Positions 15,555-24,506 of a stretch of DNA of 64,000 nucleotides are shown piece by piece (within the stretch, counting starts at the first letter, position 1; every line of letters begins with the position of its first letter). Made by a program: the position numbers and the translations under genes. The notes beneath the pieces are model-generated. The model saw only the letters and a list, made by a program, of their open reading frames with translations. It had not been told where the DNA came from and did no database searches. The DNA is taken from assembly GCA_963788185.1 (NCBI GenBank), contig CAWBGE010000015.1, positions 1-64,000 of the forward strand, given 5' to 3'. This stretch comes from CAIWHR01 sp963788185 (GTDB lineage: Bacteria; Pseudomonadota; Gammaproteobacteria; Burkholderiales; Casimicrobiaceae).

Positions 15555-16082
15555 ATGGCGCGTGTCTTCCGCGCGCTGGAACTGCTGCTGGCCGCGCTGC
15601 TGGTGCTGATGGTGATTCTGGTCTTCAGCAACGTCGTGCTGCGCTACGGCTTCAACTCGGGCATCACGGTGTCCGAGGAATTGTCCCGCTTCTGCTTCGT
15701 GTGGCTGGTATTCCTGGGTGCCATCGTGGCCATGCACGACAACGCCCACCTCGGCATGTCGAACGTGGTGGACCGCCTGCCGCGCGGAGGCAAGGTCGCG
15801 TGCGCGGTCATCAACCAGGTGCTGATTGTGGTGTGCTGCGTGCTGCTGGTGTGGGGCACCGCTCGCCAGCACGAGATCAACGCCACCATGCACGCGCCCG
15901 TCACGAACCTGTCGATGATCTGGATTTTCGGCATGGGCTACCTGACCGGGACGGCCATCGCCTTGCTGGCCCTGTACAAGCTTTGGCGCATCGTTACCGG
16001 GACGATCAGCGATGAAGAGCTGATCGGTGTTGCGGAAGACGAGGCGCTGCCGGAACCGGGCCATCAGGGGGACGCGCGATGA
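15555..16082 (+). CDS. TRAP transporter small permease (DctQ)
   Basis: A 175-residue membrane protein with four hydrophobic helices (about residues 8-27, 43-62, 84-104 and 125-147), the standard DctQ topology. The family pattern SEELSRFCFVWLVFLGA is clear. DctQ is the small membrane subunit of TRAP transporters, which use an ion gradient plus a periplasmic receptor to import carboxylates or sugar acids. Its end overlaps the large permease by four bases (ATGA at 16079-16082). Its natural upstream sequence was replaced by the duplicated kinase segment. Confidence 0.92.
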   Translation: MARVFRALELLLAALLVLMVILVFSNVVLRYGFNSGITVSEELSRFCFVWLVFLGAIVAMHDNAHLGMSNVVDRLPRGGKVACAVINQVLIVVCCVLLVWGTARQHEINATMHAPVTNLSMIWIFGMGYLTGTAIALLALYKLWRIVTGTISDEELIGVAEDEALPEPGHQGDAR

Positions 16083-17356
16083 CGCTCGTCCTCTTCACGC
16101 TCGCGCTGATGGTCCCCATGGCGCTGGGGCTGCCCATCGCGTTCTCCCTGATCCTCTGCGGCGTGGCGCTGATGTTGACGTCGGGGCAGTTCGACACGAC
16201 GTTGGTGTCGCAGAAGATGATCGAGGGCACCGACAACTTCCCGCTCCTTGCGATTCCCTTCTTCCTGCTGGCTGGCGAGCTGATGAACGCCGGGGGCATC
16301 TCCAAGCGCATCGTCAACTTCGCGCTGTCCTTCGTGGGGCACCTGCGGGGCGGCCTGGGCTACGTCGCCATCTTCGCCTCGATACTGATGGCGGCTATCT
16401 CCGGCAGCGCGGCGGCCGATGCGGCGGCCATCGGTGCGCTGCTGATTCCGATGATGCGTAGGGCCAAGTACGACATACCGCGCGCGTCCGCGCTGATTGC
16501 CGCGGGCGGCGTGATCGCGCCGGTGATTCCACCCTCGATCGGCATGATCATCTTCGGCGTGATCGGCAACGTCTCGATCGGCAAGCTCTTCATGGCCGGC
16601 ATCGTGCCCGGCATCATGATGGGCGTGTCCTTGGTGACCGCCTGGGCCTGGGTGGCGAGGCGCGACAAGGTCGAAGTGCTGCCGCGCCAGAACCACGCCG
16701 CACGCTTGCGGGCCGGGATCGACGGCATCTGGGCCTTGACGATGCCGGTCGGCGTCATCGGCGGACTGAAGTTCGGCATCTTCACCCCGACCGAGGCTGG
16801 TGTCGCGGCCTGCGTCTACGCGTGGGTACTGGGTGTCTTCGTGTATCGCGATCTGCGCCTGCGGGACTGCGTGCCCTTGCTTGTCAGCGCGGCCAAGAGC
16901 ACGGGCGTAGTCGTGTTCCTCCTCGCGTCGGCGCTGGTGTCGGCCTTCCTGATCGCCACGTCGGATTTGCCCGCCCAGGTCGGGGCCATACTCGCACCCT
17001 TCACCGGCAACAAAACGCTCCTGATGGCGGTGATCATGTTCCTCGTGGTGGTGATCGGCACCGCGCTGGACATGGGCCCCACCATCATGATCCTGACACC
17101 GGTGTTCATGCCCATCATCAAGGACGCGGGCATCGACCCGGTCTATTTCGGCGTACTCTTCATCATGAACAACGCCATCGGCCTGATCACGCCCCCCGTG
17201 GGCGTTGTCCTCAACGTCATTTGCGGCGTCTCGAAGATCACGATGAAGCAGGTGATGGATGGGCTCTGGCCCTTCCTGTGGGCCGAGCTGGCGGTGATGT
17301 TCCTGCTGGTCGCGTTCCCGTCGCTCGTGTTGGTTCCCCTGAAGTGGTTCACGTGA
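16079..17356 (+). CDS. TRAP transporter large permease (DctM)
   Basis: A 425-residue polytopic protein with about twelve hydrophobic segments, normal for DctM. Signatures include FPLLAIPFFLLAGELMNAGG, SGSAAADAAAIGALLIPMM, the discontinuous-helix region GGVIAPVIPPSIGMIIFGV, and MGPTIMILTPVFMPI. It forms the ion-coupled transport channel with DctQ and receives substrate from the DctP protein encoded 84 bases downstream. The gene order here is Q-M-P. Confidence 0.94.
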   Translation: MTLVLFTLALMVPMALGLPIAFSLILCGVALMLTSGQFDTTLVSQKMIEGTDNFPLLAIPFFLLAGELMNAGGISKRIVNFALSFVGHLRGGLGYVAIFASILMAAISGSAAADAAAIGALLIPMMRRAKYDIPRASALIAAGGVIAPVIPPSIGMIIFGVIGNVSIGKLFMAGIVPGIMMGVSLVTAWAWVARRDKVEVLPRQNHAARLRAGIDGIWALTMPVGVIGGLKFGIFTPTEAGVAACVYAWVLGVFVYRDLRLRDCVPLLVSAAKSTGVVVFLLASALVSAFLIATSDLPAQVGAILAPFTGNKTLLMAVIMFLVVVIGTALDMGPTIMILTPVFMPIIKDAGIDPVYFGVLFIMNNAIGLITPPVGVVLNVICGVSKITMKQVMDGLWPFLWAELAVMFLLVAFPSLVLVPLKWFT

Positions 17357-17440
17357 CTTTTCCCGCGTCCTAGGCGATTCTACTGCCGGTGAGGGTGCCA
17401 CCTCGCCGGTTTCCGTCCCCACGATCCATTGGAGGTATCG

Positions 17441-18445
17441 ATGAAGACCCGATCTATCCTGACCCTCGCGATCGCTGCAGCCCTCGCAACCGGGGCGGCC
17501 CACGCACAGTTCCAGGACCGCACGCTGCGCATGGCCAACGCCTCGCCCAAGGACCACCCGATGACGGCCGGTGGAAACAAGATGGCCGAATGCACGCTGG
17601 CCAAGTCCGGAGGCAAGCTGAAGGTGCAGGTTTTCGCCGATGGCGTGCTGGGCAGCGACCTGCAGGCGGTGGCAGCGGTGCGCACCGGCACCATCGACTT
17701 TACCAACAGCTCGACGTCACCGATCGCCGGCGCGGTGCCGGAACTCGGCGTGCTGGACCTCCCGTTCCTTTTCAACAACGCCAAGGAGGCCGACGCGGTG
17801 CTCGACGGCAAGGTGGGCGACTGGCTCGCGGCCAAGATGCCGGCGATCGGGATGATCCACCTTGCCTATTACGAGAACGGCTTCCGTCACTCGACCAACT
17901 CCAAGCGTCCGATCACCAAGCTGGAGGACTTCAGCGGCATCAAGATGCGCGTGATGCAGAACAAGGTCTACATCGACACGTTCAACGCGCTGGGTACCAA
18001 CGCCGTGCCGATGGCCTTCACCGAGGTGTATTCGGGCCTGGAGACCAAGGCCGTCGATGGCCAGGAGAACCCGTACCTCAACATCCAGAACATGAAGTTC
18101 TACGAGGTGCAGAAGTACCTTTCGCTCACCAATCACAGCTACAGCGCCAACATGATGATCTTCTCCAAGAAGATCTGGGACACGCTGTCGCCGCAGGAGC
18201 AGGGCGTGCTCAAGGCGTGCGCGATCGAAGGCCGGGACTTCGAGCGCAAGCTCAATCGCGAGAAGGAGGACGCGAGCCTCGCGTTCCTGAAGGCGCAGGG
18301 GATGGTGGTCAACGAGATCTCCGCCCCCGAGATGGCGCGTATCCGGGAAAAGACCAAGCCGATCTACGACAACGCATCGAAGACCATCGGCGCCGAGGCG
18401 ATGAACATGATGTTCGACGAGCTCAAGCGCATCCGCGGTCAGTGA
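17441..18445 (+). CDS. TRAP transporter solute-binding protein (DctP)
   Basis: A 334-residue periplasmic receptor with a Sec signal peptide (KTRSILTLAIAAALATG...AHA, cleavage after about residue 22). The start at 17441 follows a TTGGAGGT ribosome site. Family features include the carboxylate-clamp arginine region LEDFSGIKMRVMQN near residue 165 and GTNAVPMAFTEVYSGLETKAVDGQEN. These belong to the DctP subfamily that typically binds hydroxy or sugar carboxylates; the exact ligand is not predictable by eye. It closes the TRAP operon and precedes the FAD/Fe-S dehydrogenase by 225 bases on the same strand. Confidence 0.93.
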   Translation: MKTRSILTLAIAAALATGAAHAQFQDRTLRMANASPKDHPMTAGGNKMAECTLAKSGGKLKVQVFADGVLGSDLQAVAAVRTGTIDFTNSSTSPIAGAVPELGVLDLPFLFNNAKEADAVLDGKVGDWLAAKMPAIGMIHLAYYENGFRHSTNSKRPITKLEDFSGIKMRVMQNKVYIDTFNALGTNAVPMAFTEVYSGLETKAVDGQENPYLNIQNMKFYEVQKYLSLTNHSYSANMMIFSKKIWDTLSPQEQGVLKACAIEGRDFERKLNREKEDASLAFLKAQGMVVNEISAPEMARIREKTKPIYDNASKTIGAEAMNMMFDELKRIRGQ

Positions 18446-18670
18446 GGCTGCCGCAAGTCGAACGAGGGGCACGTCCTGCATTCACGTGCGGGGCGCGGCA
18501 CGACGGCAAGGTGGCTGCATTCCGGGCAAGCAGCCGAGCCGCACCGGGCTGAAGAGCGCGGGGGGCGCCGCCCAGACGGCGTCGCTCCCCGGGATCCCCA
18601 AGGAAGTACTCGACCGCAGGATCGGCCGATGGCCCCATCACAGCGATTGGCCCATTGGAGTTGATCGGCC

Positions 18671-21658
18671 ATGAACGTGCGAATGATGTCCGACGTCGAG
18701 ACCCTGCCCGAAGCGAGTGGCAAGGACCTTCCGCCGCCATTGGCCGAACTGTCGCGGAAAATCAGGGGACGAATCCTGGTCGACCGGATGAACCGGGTGG
18801 TCTATGCGAGCGATTCCTCGTCCTATCGGGAATTTCCGATGGGGGTCGTGCTTCCACAGGATGTCGAGGACCTCAGGACCATCGTGCAGCATGCGGTACG
18901 GCACGCCATCCCGCTAATCGCGCGCGGTGCCGGAACTTCCGTCGCGGGCCAGGTCGTCGGAAGCGGTCTCGTCGTCGACATGCGTGCATACGACCGCATC
19001 CTGTCGTTCGATGCCGGCGCACGGACCGTGCGTGTCGAACCGGGCGTCATACGCGACAAGCTCAACGACTGGCTCGCGCCGCACGGTCTGCTCTTCGGGC
19101 CGGAGACCAGCACCACCAACCGGGCGTTCATCGGAGGTATGGTCGGCAACAATGCCTGCGGGATGCATTCGTTGATCTGGGGGTCGACCCGCGATCATCT
19201 GCTTTCCTGCAAGGCCATCCTGGCCGACGGCAGCGACGTAGTGTTCGAAGCGCTCGGGCCGGACGACTTCCATGCGAAGCGGCGATTGCCAACGCTCGAG
19301 GGCCGCATCTACGAGGGTCTGTACCAGAAGCTGTCCGATCCATCGGCGCGCCGGGAGATCGAGGCCGAATTCCCGAAGCCGCAAATACGGCGACGCAACA
19401 ACGGCTACGCGATCGACCTTTTGTTGCGGTCGAACGTCTTCACCCCGGGCGGCCCCGACTTCAACATGTGCACGCTGGTTTGCGGATCGGAGGGCACGCT
19501 TTGCCTGGTCACCGAGGCGACGCTGCGGCTCGTGCCGACACTGCCGCCGGTCGTCGGTCTGGTTTCCGTGCATTTTGCCAATGCAGCGGATTCGCTGAAG
19601 GCGACGCTCGTGGCGCTGAAGTACAAGCCGACCGCTTGCGAACTCATCGGCGATTTCCACCTGCAGCAGGTCATCGCCAACAACAAGGTCAACGCCAACA
19701 ATGTCGTCGCGCAGTGCAGCCGTTGGATCGAGGGCGAGCCGAAGTCGGTGCTCGTCGTCGAGTTTGCGGCGACGACGCGGGAAGAAGTCCAGGCACAGGC
19801 CGCTGCGATGATCGACGAGGTCAAGGGCCTCGGGCTGGGCTACGCCTGGCCTTTGTGGTTCGGCGACGATGTCGAGCAGATCTGGTCGCTGCGCCGCGCG
19901 CTCGGCGGTATTCAAAGTTCCCGTCCGGGCGATGTGAAGCCGTTCGATTTGATCGAGGATTGCGCGCTTGATGTCAACGACTTGCCCCGATACGTCGATC
20001 AACTCGAGGCGATGCTGACACGGGCCGGCGTCCCATTCACCCAATCGGCGCACGTCGGGGCAGGGGAGTTGCACACCGTCGTTTTCCTGAACCCGAAGAC
20101 GAAGGAAGGGCGACAACAATACCGTTCGATTCTCGAAGACACGGCCGGTATCGTGAAGTCGTTCCGCGGTTCTCTGTCCGGCGAGCACGGCGATGGGCGA
20201 ATGCGCGCCGAGTTCCTGCCGAAGATGATCGGCAAGGTGAACTATCAAGTCTGCTGCGACGTCAAGGACCTGTTCGACGCGAAAGGCCTCCTGAACCCCG
20301 GCAAGGTCGTCCGCGCGGCGCCCATGGACACTTCGCTTCGCTACTCGCCGGAATGGCCGACACCCGAGCCGCAAACGTATTACGACTGGAGTCGTGATCT
20401 CGGTGTCGTTCGCGCGGTGGAGCGTTGCAACGGCAACGGCGAGTGCAAGAAGTCGGGCAACGGGGCGATGTGCCCGAGCTACATGGCGACTCGCGACGAG
20501 AAGGACTCCACCCGTGCGCGCGCGAACGTGCTGCGTGAGTTCCTGACGCATTCGAGGAAGCACGATCCCTTCGATCACCAGGAGATTCGCGATGTCCTCG
20601 ACCTTTGCCTGGCTTGCAAGGCTTGCAAGAGCGAGTGCCCTGCCGGCGTGGACATGGCGAAGCTCAAGGCCGAGTTCCTGCAACACTGGCACGACGCCCA
20701 CCCCGCTTCGCTGCGGACTCGTCTCATCGCGAATTACGCGTCGCTGATGCGGTTCGCTACACCGATCGCACCAATCTTCAATCTACTCGCGCGGAACCCG
20801 GCGACGTCGGCGGTGATCAAGGCCGTGCTGGGTTTTGCCGCGCCTCGCTCGATACCCCCGCTCTGTCGCGTGACGCTGGAACACTGGTACCGCGACCATC
20901 GCGAATCCGCACGTGGCCGGCAGGGGCGGCGCGTGCATCTCTTCTGCGACGAGTTCACCGACGTCAACGATGCGCACGTCGGCATCGCGGCCATCAAACT
21001 CCTCGCGACGCTGGGCTACGAGGTGTTGCTGGTGCGTCCGGCCGCCAGTGGCCGGGCGGCGATCTCGCAAGGTTTTCTCAGGAACGTGAAGAAGCTGGCG
21101 GAACGCAACGTCGAAGCCCTGCGCGGCATGGTCGACGACGATGCTCCGCTGGTCGGAATCGAGCCGTCGACCATTTCCTGCTTCAAGGATGAATATCCAG
21201 ACTTGGTCTCACCGGCGTTGAGGGACGACGCGCGTGCGCTGGCCGCGCGAAGCTTGATGTTCGAGGAATTCATCGCACGAGAGATCGATGCGGGCCGGAT
21301 TGCACCCGACGCGTTCACCGACCGGACACGCAATGTGCACGTCCACGTCCATTGCCATCAGAAGGCGCTGTCCTCCAGCGACCCCGTCGTCCGTGCGCTC
21401 GGTTTGCCGCGGCACTACAAGGTCTCGGCGATACCCAGCGGCTGCTGCGGTATGGCCGGCGCGTTCGGCTATCAGAAGGATCACTACGACGTGTCGCTGA
21501 AGGTGGCGGAGCAGGTTCTGCTTCCGGCGGTCCGAGCCGCAGCAGCTGACGACATCATTGCCGCGTCGGGCACCAGTTGCCGACATCAGATCAAGGACGG
21601 TTCCGGCAGGCACGCGAAGCACACGGCCGAAGTACTTTGGGAGGCGCTGCAGGGGTGA
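18671..21658 (+). CDS. FAD-linked and 4Fe-4S 2-hydroxyacid dehydrogenase (paralog 1)
   Basis: A 995-residue fusion of a GlcD/D-lactate-dehydrogenase-type FAD domain and a GlpC-like iron-sulfur domain, the architecture of YdiJ-type D-2-hydroxyacid (D-2-hydroxyglutarate, D-lactate, glycolate) dehydrogenases. The FAD domain shows RGAGTSVAGQVVG (residues 85-97) and GPETSTTNRAFIGGMVGNN. Two ferredoxin-like clusters follow (around residue 590, CNGNGECKKSGNGAMCPSY; around 645, CLACKACKSECP), then CCG-domain pieces HCHQKALS and SGCCGMAGAFGYQKDHY. It should oxidise a 2-hydroxy acid to a 2-keto acid and pass electrons to the quinone pool. The substrate is inferred to arrive by the upstream TRAP system. 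A close paralog lies at 25203-28202. Confidence 0.9.
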   Translation: MNVRMMSDVETLPEASGKDLPPPLAELSRKIRGRILVDRMNRVVYASDSSSYREFPMGVVLPQDVEDLRTIVQHAVRHAIPLIARGAGTSVAGQVVGSGLVVDMRAYDRILSFDAGARTVRVEPGVIRDKLNDWLAPHGLLFGPETSTTNRAFIGGMVGNNACGMHSLIWGSTRDHLLSCKAILADGSDVVFEALGPDDFHAKRRLPTLEGRIYEGLYQKLSDPSARREIEAEFPKPQIRRRNNGYAIDLLLRSNVFTPGGPDFNMCTLVCGSEGTLCLVTEATLRLVPTLPPVVGLVSVHFANAADSLKATLVALKYKPTACELIGDFHLQQVIANNKVNANNVVAQCSRWIEGEPKSVLVVEFAATTREEVQAQAAAMIDEVKGLGLGYAWPLWFGDDVEQIWSLRRALGGIQSSRPGDVKPFDLIEDCALDVNDLPRYVDQLEAMLTRAGVPFTQSAHVGAGELHTVVFLNPKTKEGRQQYRSILEDTAGIVKSFRGSLSGEHGDGRMRAEFLPKMIGKVNYQVCCDVKDLFDAKGLLNPGKVVRAAPMDTSLRYSPEWPTPEPQTYYDWSRDLGVVRAVERCNGNGECKKSGNGAMCPSYMATRDEKDSTRARANVLREFLTHSRKHDPFDHQEIRDVLDLCLACKACKSECPAGVDMAKLKAEFLQHWHDAHPASLRTRLIANYASLMRFATPIAPIFNLLARNPATSAVIKAVLGFAAPRSIPPLCRVTLEHWYRDHRESARGRQGRRVHLFCDEFTDVNDAHVGIAAIKLLATLGYEVLLVRPAASGRAAISQGFLRNVKKLAERNVEALRGMVDDDAPLVGIEPSTISCFKDEYPDLVSPALRDDARALAARSLMFEEFIAREIDAGRIAPDAFTDRTRNVHVHVHCHQKALSSSDPVVRALGLPRHYKVSAIPSGCCGMAGAFGYQKDHYDVSLKVAEQVLLPAVRAAAADDIIAASGTSCRHQIKDGSGRHAKHTAEVLWEALQG

Positions 21659-21704
21659 TCCGGGCAGAGTGAATGCAGGGCCTGCTGGAGGATTTGGTTA
21701 CGGT

Positions 21705-22661
21705 TCAGTCGACGACGTACGTCGTTCCGGCGGTATTGAGGATGAATTGATCCGGCATTTCCCGCGCGAATGCGGCGATCGTCTCGAACCCCGTGCAATG
21801 CGTTGGCACGACATACTCCGGGTTGATGGCCTTCATGTCGGCAATCGTTCTCTGGATGATCCCGGGGTCGGCACCGGTCAGGTGGAATCCACCGATGACC
21901 ATATGAACCCTTTCGATGCCGGTAATACGCTGTGCCTGCCGTACCGTATTGATAATTCCACGATGCGCACATGCGGACAGCACGACCAGTCCTTTGCCCC
22001 TCGCGTTCATGAACACAGCCTGCTCTCCGGAAAACGTCTCCGGAACGTATTCCGCGCCCTTCCTGGCGACGAACGATAGTGGGATCGCTTCGTACTCGGT
22101 CACTTGTTCGACGCACCCGGAGAGGTATGCGCCTGGGATGATCGACGTAGGCTCCTTCGTCTCGACAATTCGCACCACGCCCAGAGCCTCCACCTCGTTG
22201 CGGTTCAGCGCCAGCAGACTCGCGACACTTCCATCCGCGGCCTTGAGGTAGGTCCCTTCGAAAAAGCCCTCACCGACGTAGAGCGCCAGATCATCTCGCC
22301 ACTCGCCTTTCTTCGCCTTCAGGATCTCGATCAGGGCCGCCTGGTGGTCCCAATGGTCGTGACTGACGGCAAGCGCCTCGACCTCGCCGAAGTCGACGTT
22401 CAGCAGTTTCATGTTCTTGAGCACGCCGTGGGCGTCCGATCCGAAGTCGAAGAGACAGCAATGTGCTTCGCCTTCAACAACAGTCGTGACCCGATAAGCC
22501 AATCCGTGTTCGCCGTGCGCAGCGATGTCCAAGGGAGATGCCGTGCGCCTGAGCCGGTGGGCGATCTTGCAGTCGGGTCGGGTGACGTCGGCCAGGTTGT
22601 CGGTAATCACGGAGATGACGAGCCTCTCCGCTTCGGGAATCATGATGACAGGCTGTGCCAT
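21705..22661 (-). CDS. Metallo-beta-lactamase-fold hydrolase
   Basis: A 318-residue MBL-fold protein. The metal motif HxHxDH is present as SHDHWDHQ, with a later HCTGFE segment and GGFHLTGADP, as in the group annotated as methylaminobenzene ribofuranosyl phosphate synthase-like MBL hydrolases. The start at 22661 is taken because upstream frame sequence is non-protein-like. It is convergent with the FAD/Fe-S gene and in the same direction as the Gfo/Idh gene. A role such as hydrolysing a lactone or thioester of the imported acid is possible but not shown. No counterpart accompanies the second FAD/Fe-S gene. Confidence 0.82.
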   Translation of the reverse strand: MAQPVIMIPEAERLVISVITDNLADVTRPDCKIAHRLRRTASPLDIAAHGEHGLAYRVTTVVEGEAHCCLFDFGSDAHGVLKNMKLLNVDFGEVEALAVSHDHWDHQAALIEILKAKKGEWRDDLALYVGEGFFEGTYLKAADGSVASLLALNRNEVEALGVVRIVETKEPTSIIPGAYLSGCVEQVTEYEAIPLSFVARKGAEYVPETFSGEQAVFMNARGKGLVVLSACAHRGIINTVRQAQRITGIERVHMVIGGFHLTGADPGIIQRTIADMKAINPEYVVPTHCTGFETIAAFAREMPDQFILNTAGTTYVVD

Positions 22662-22953
22662 GGCGGCTCCGGGCGTGCAATCGGCTGGCGAAACGTGGTC
22701 CGCGACTGTCGGTCTTTCCAAATGTCGACGGTGAACTGAATTCGCGTGACTCCGGGATTGGCGCGCGGCATCCCAAGGATCGGGCATCGCGCTGATGCTG
22801 CTCCTGCACGATTTCCTGCTACGCGTCACCAACCTCGCCGCGTCGCCGCAAGGGCGCTGTCCTCCGTGACGATGTCAATCCACACGACGCCGGCGATCCG
22901 CGATCGCTGATCCACGCGGCTCGACCGGTTACGGCATTCGCCGGGAAGAGGGG

Positions 22954-23859
22954 CTACTTCATATCCACGGGCTGCCTCCGCTCGGAGCTGAGTTGAGCCG
23001 CCTCGAGGACGCGAACGACTTCCAGGCCGAATGCCGCGTCGCACCGATGAGCGGTTTCCCTGCCAGCGATCATCCGAACCAGATCCCCGGCGGCCTCAGA
23101 TAGTGCTTCCGGACGCGCGATCGTCGGCTCCGGCAGCGTGAGCGTTCCGGCGTCACCGTCGAACCGGTACACGATGCCCGCATCCGATGGGGGAGCCCTG
23201 AGGGTCAGGGAGACGTCGGCGGTTGCACCACCTTCGTGAATCGTCTGGAACCTCGAAATCCCATCGGGTTCTTGTTCGGCCATGATCCGAAGAACCGGCC
23301 CCAGTACCGGGAGGAGGATGGACAGCACGTGCGGGCCAATGTCCCACAGCTCGGCGCCAACTTGTTGCCGCCAACGCGAGTTGGTGAAAGGAGTCGAACT
23401 GCTCAACACGGCGGAATGGACTCGTACCGACGCCGTCTTCCACCGTCGGTGGCTTGCCTCATGGATCGAGCGCTCGATGATCGGAACGAAACGGCGCATG
23501 AAGAACACGACCGAGGCGACGCGTGCCTTCGCAATCGCGTCCGCGGTCGACGCTGCGGTCTCTACCGACAGCGCCAGCGGCTTCTCGAGCAACAGGTGCT
23601 TGCCCGCACGGGCAGCGGCGCAGGCAAGTGCAGGTTGTGCTTCCGGGGCCACGGCGATGCTCACCGCATCGACCGCCGCGAGCATCTCATCGAACGTTGC
23701 GAAGCTCCGGACTCCAGTGGCGCCGGCCATGTTTCGCGTTGCCTCGACATCGCGGCCCCAGATGCCGACGAGCTCCACATCCGGTCGTGCCATGAGTCCT
23801 CGGACGTGAACCTCGCGAGCCCAGTACGCGGTTCCCGCGACGCCGAATCGAACGGACAT
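22954..23859 (-). CDS. Gfo/Idh/MocA-family oxidoreductase
   Basis: A 301-residue NAD(P)-dependent dehydrogenase with an N-terminal Rossmann fold (FGVAGTAYWAREVHVRGL, residues 5-22) and the family-defining EKPLA motif (around 93-97). These enzymes oxidise or reduce sugars, inositols and related hydroxy compounds. The protein is shorter than the usual 330-370 residues, and the C-terminal sheet domain appears reduced. It lies 292 bases upstream of the MBL-fold gene on the minus strand. In that gap no gene is visible. The substrate is unknown. Confidence 0.85.
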   Translation of the reverse strand: MSVRFGVAGTAYWAREVHVRGLMARPDVELVGIWGRDVEATRNMAGATGVRSFATFDEMLAAVDAVSIAVAPEAQPALACAAARAGKHLLLEKPLALSVETAASTADAIAKARVASVVFFMRRFVPIIERSIHEASHRRWKTASVRVHSAVLSSSTPFTNSRWRQQVGAELWDIGPHVLSILLPVLGPVLRIMAEQEPDGISRFQTIHEGGATADVSLTLRAPPSDAGIVYRFDGDAGTLTLPEPTIARPEALSEAAGDLVRMIAGRETAHRCDAAFGLEVVRVLEAAQLSSERRQPVDMK

Positions 23860-23889
23860 GACGATCTCGCAAGTCAGTGGGTAGAGGGG

Positions 23890-24240
23890 TCAGCTGATAC
23901 GGAGAGCGTCTGCACGATACCCAAGCTGTGCCGAAATGGCATCAGCGTAGTGAATGACGAGCTCTCCCAACTCGGCAACTCGAAACTCTGTCACCTTGCG
24001 GGCCGGCCCGCTGATGCTCAACGCCGTAAACACTCGGCCGGAAAGGTTGCGGATGGGGACGCCAACAAAGCGGATGCCGAGCTGCTTGGCAATGCACGCG
24101 ACCGAAAGGTAGCGATCCAACGTGGAGAACCAGTCGATGATGGCGATCGCCTTCTCGAGCGAGCGTACGGAATCCTCCCTCCGCCGATTTGCACCGGACG
24201 CAGAGACGGCGCCGATGGTAGGAAGGTCAGCAGATGTCAT
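23890..24240 (-). pseudogene. IclR-family regulator with a large internal deletion (3)
   Basis: The 117-codon frame starts like the intact IclR at 28265-29098 (EDSVRSLEKAIAIIDWFS, then VACIAKQLGI) and jumps directly to the last third of the effector domain (RFVGVPIRNLSGRVF, ISAQLGYRADAL). About 160 residues are missing in frame, including half of the DNA-recognition helix, the wing and the effector pocket. In the intact paralog both break sites contain ATCGGCATCC, so the deletion is explained by recombination between short direct repeats. The product cannot bind DNA normally but could still dimerise with other IclR proteins; I treat it as a pseudogene. Confidence 0.8.
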
Positions 24241-24275
24241 CGCCGCTTCGGACCCTTGGGGCATCACAATGAATG

Positions 24276-24288
24276 TTCGTATGGTGGG
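24276..24288. promoter_or_regulatory. Candidate IclR operator, site F
   Basis: TTCGTATGGTGGG, inside a 20-bp stretch AATGTTCGTATGGTGGGCAG that is almost repeated at 29549-29568 (AATGTTCGTATATTGGGCAA). Both stretches lie upstream of the paired IclR paralogs, so they may be the autoregulatory sites of this regulator lineage. Confidence 0.45.
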
Positions 24289-24408
24289 CAGATTATCGCA
24301 ATGAGGTATTGCAGAACATCGGCACATGTGCGACCCGCTGAGCAGAAGCATTGACCGCGCCATTTCAGGTCTTCTGGACCTTCCGGATACGTGTTGCAGG
24401 TGGACGGA

Positions 24409-24424
24409 GGACAATATATTGTCC
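24409..24424. promoter_or_regulatory. Perfect 16-bp palindrome GGACAATATATTGTCC
   Basis: The two 8-base halves are exact reverse complements. It lies in the AT-richer region between the truncated IclR gene and the dctM relic. It differs in sequence from the CCCG-type elements and resembles operators of GntR-like dimeric repressors. No gene now depends on it visibly. Confidence 0.45.
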
Positions 24425-24506
24425 AGAATTCGAACCGGGGGCCCAAATTTTGGGCATTGTGATTCGCATTGACAGCAACAGCAAGTCCTTCCAAGGCGGC
24501 ATGGAG

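Noticed and set aside
16064..17557. Minus-strand open frame of 497 codons opposite dctM and dctP
   Set aside because: It is rich in His, Arg, Asp and Gln with no domain, lies exactly opposite real genes and follows from their GC-rich codon pattern.
18914..20701. Minus-strand open frame of 595 codons opposite the FAD/Fe-S gene
   Set aside because: Low-complexity composition and a similar antisense frame opposite the paralog at 26217-27122 show that it is a shadow of conserved codon usage.
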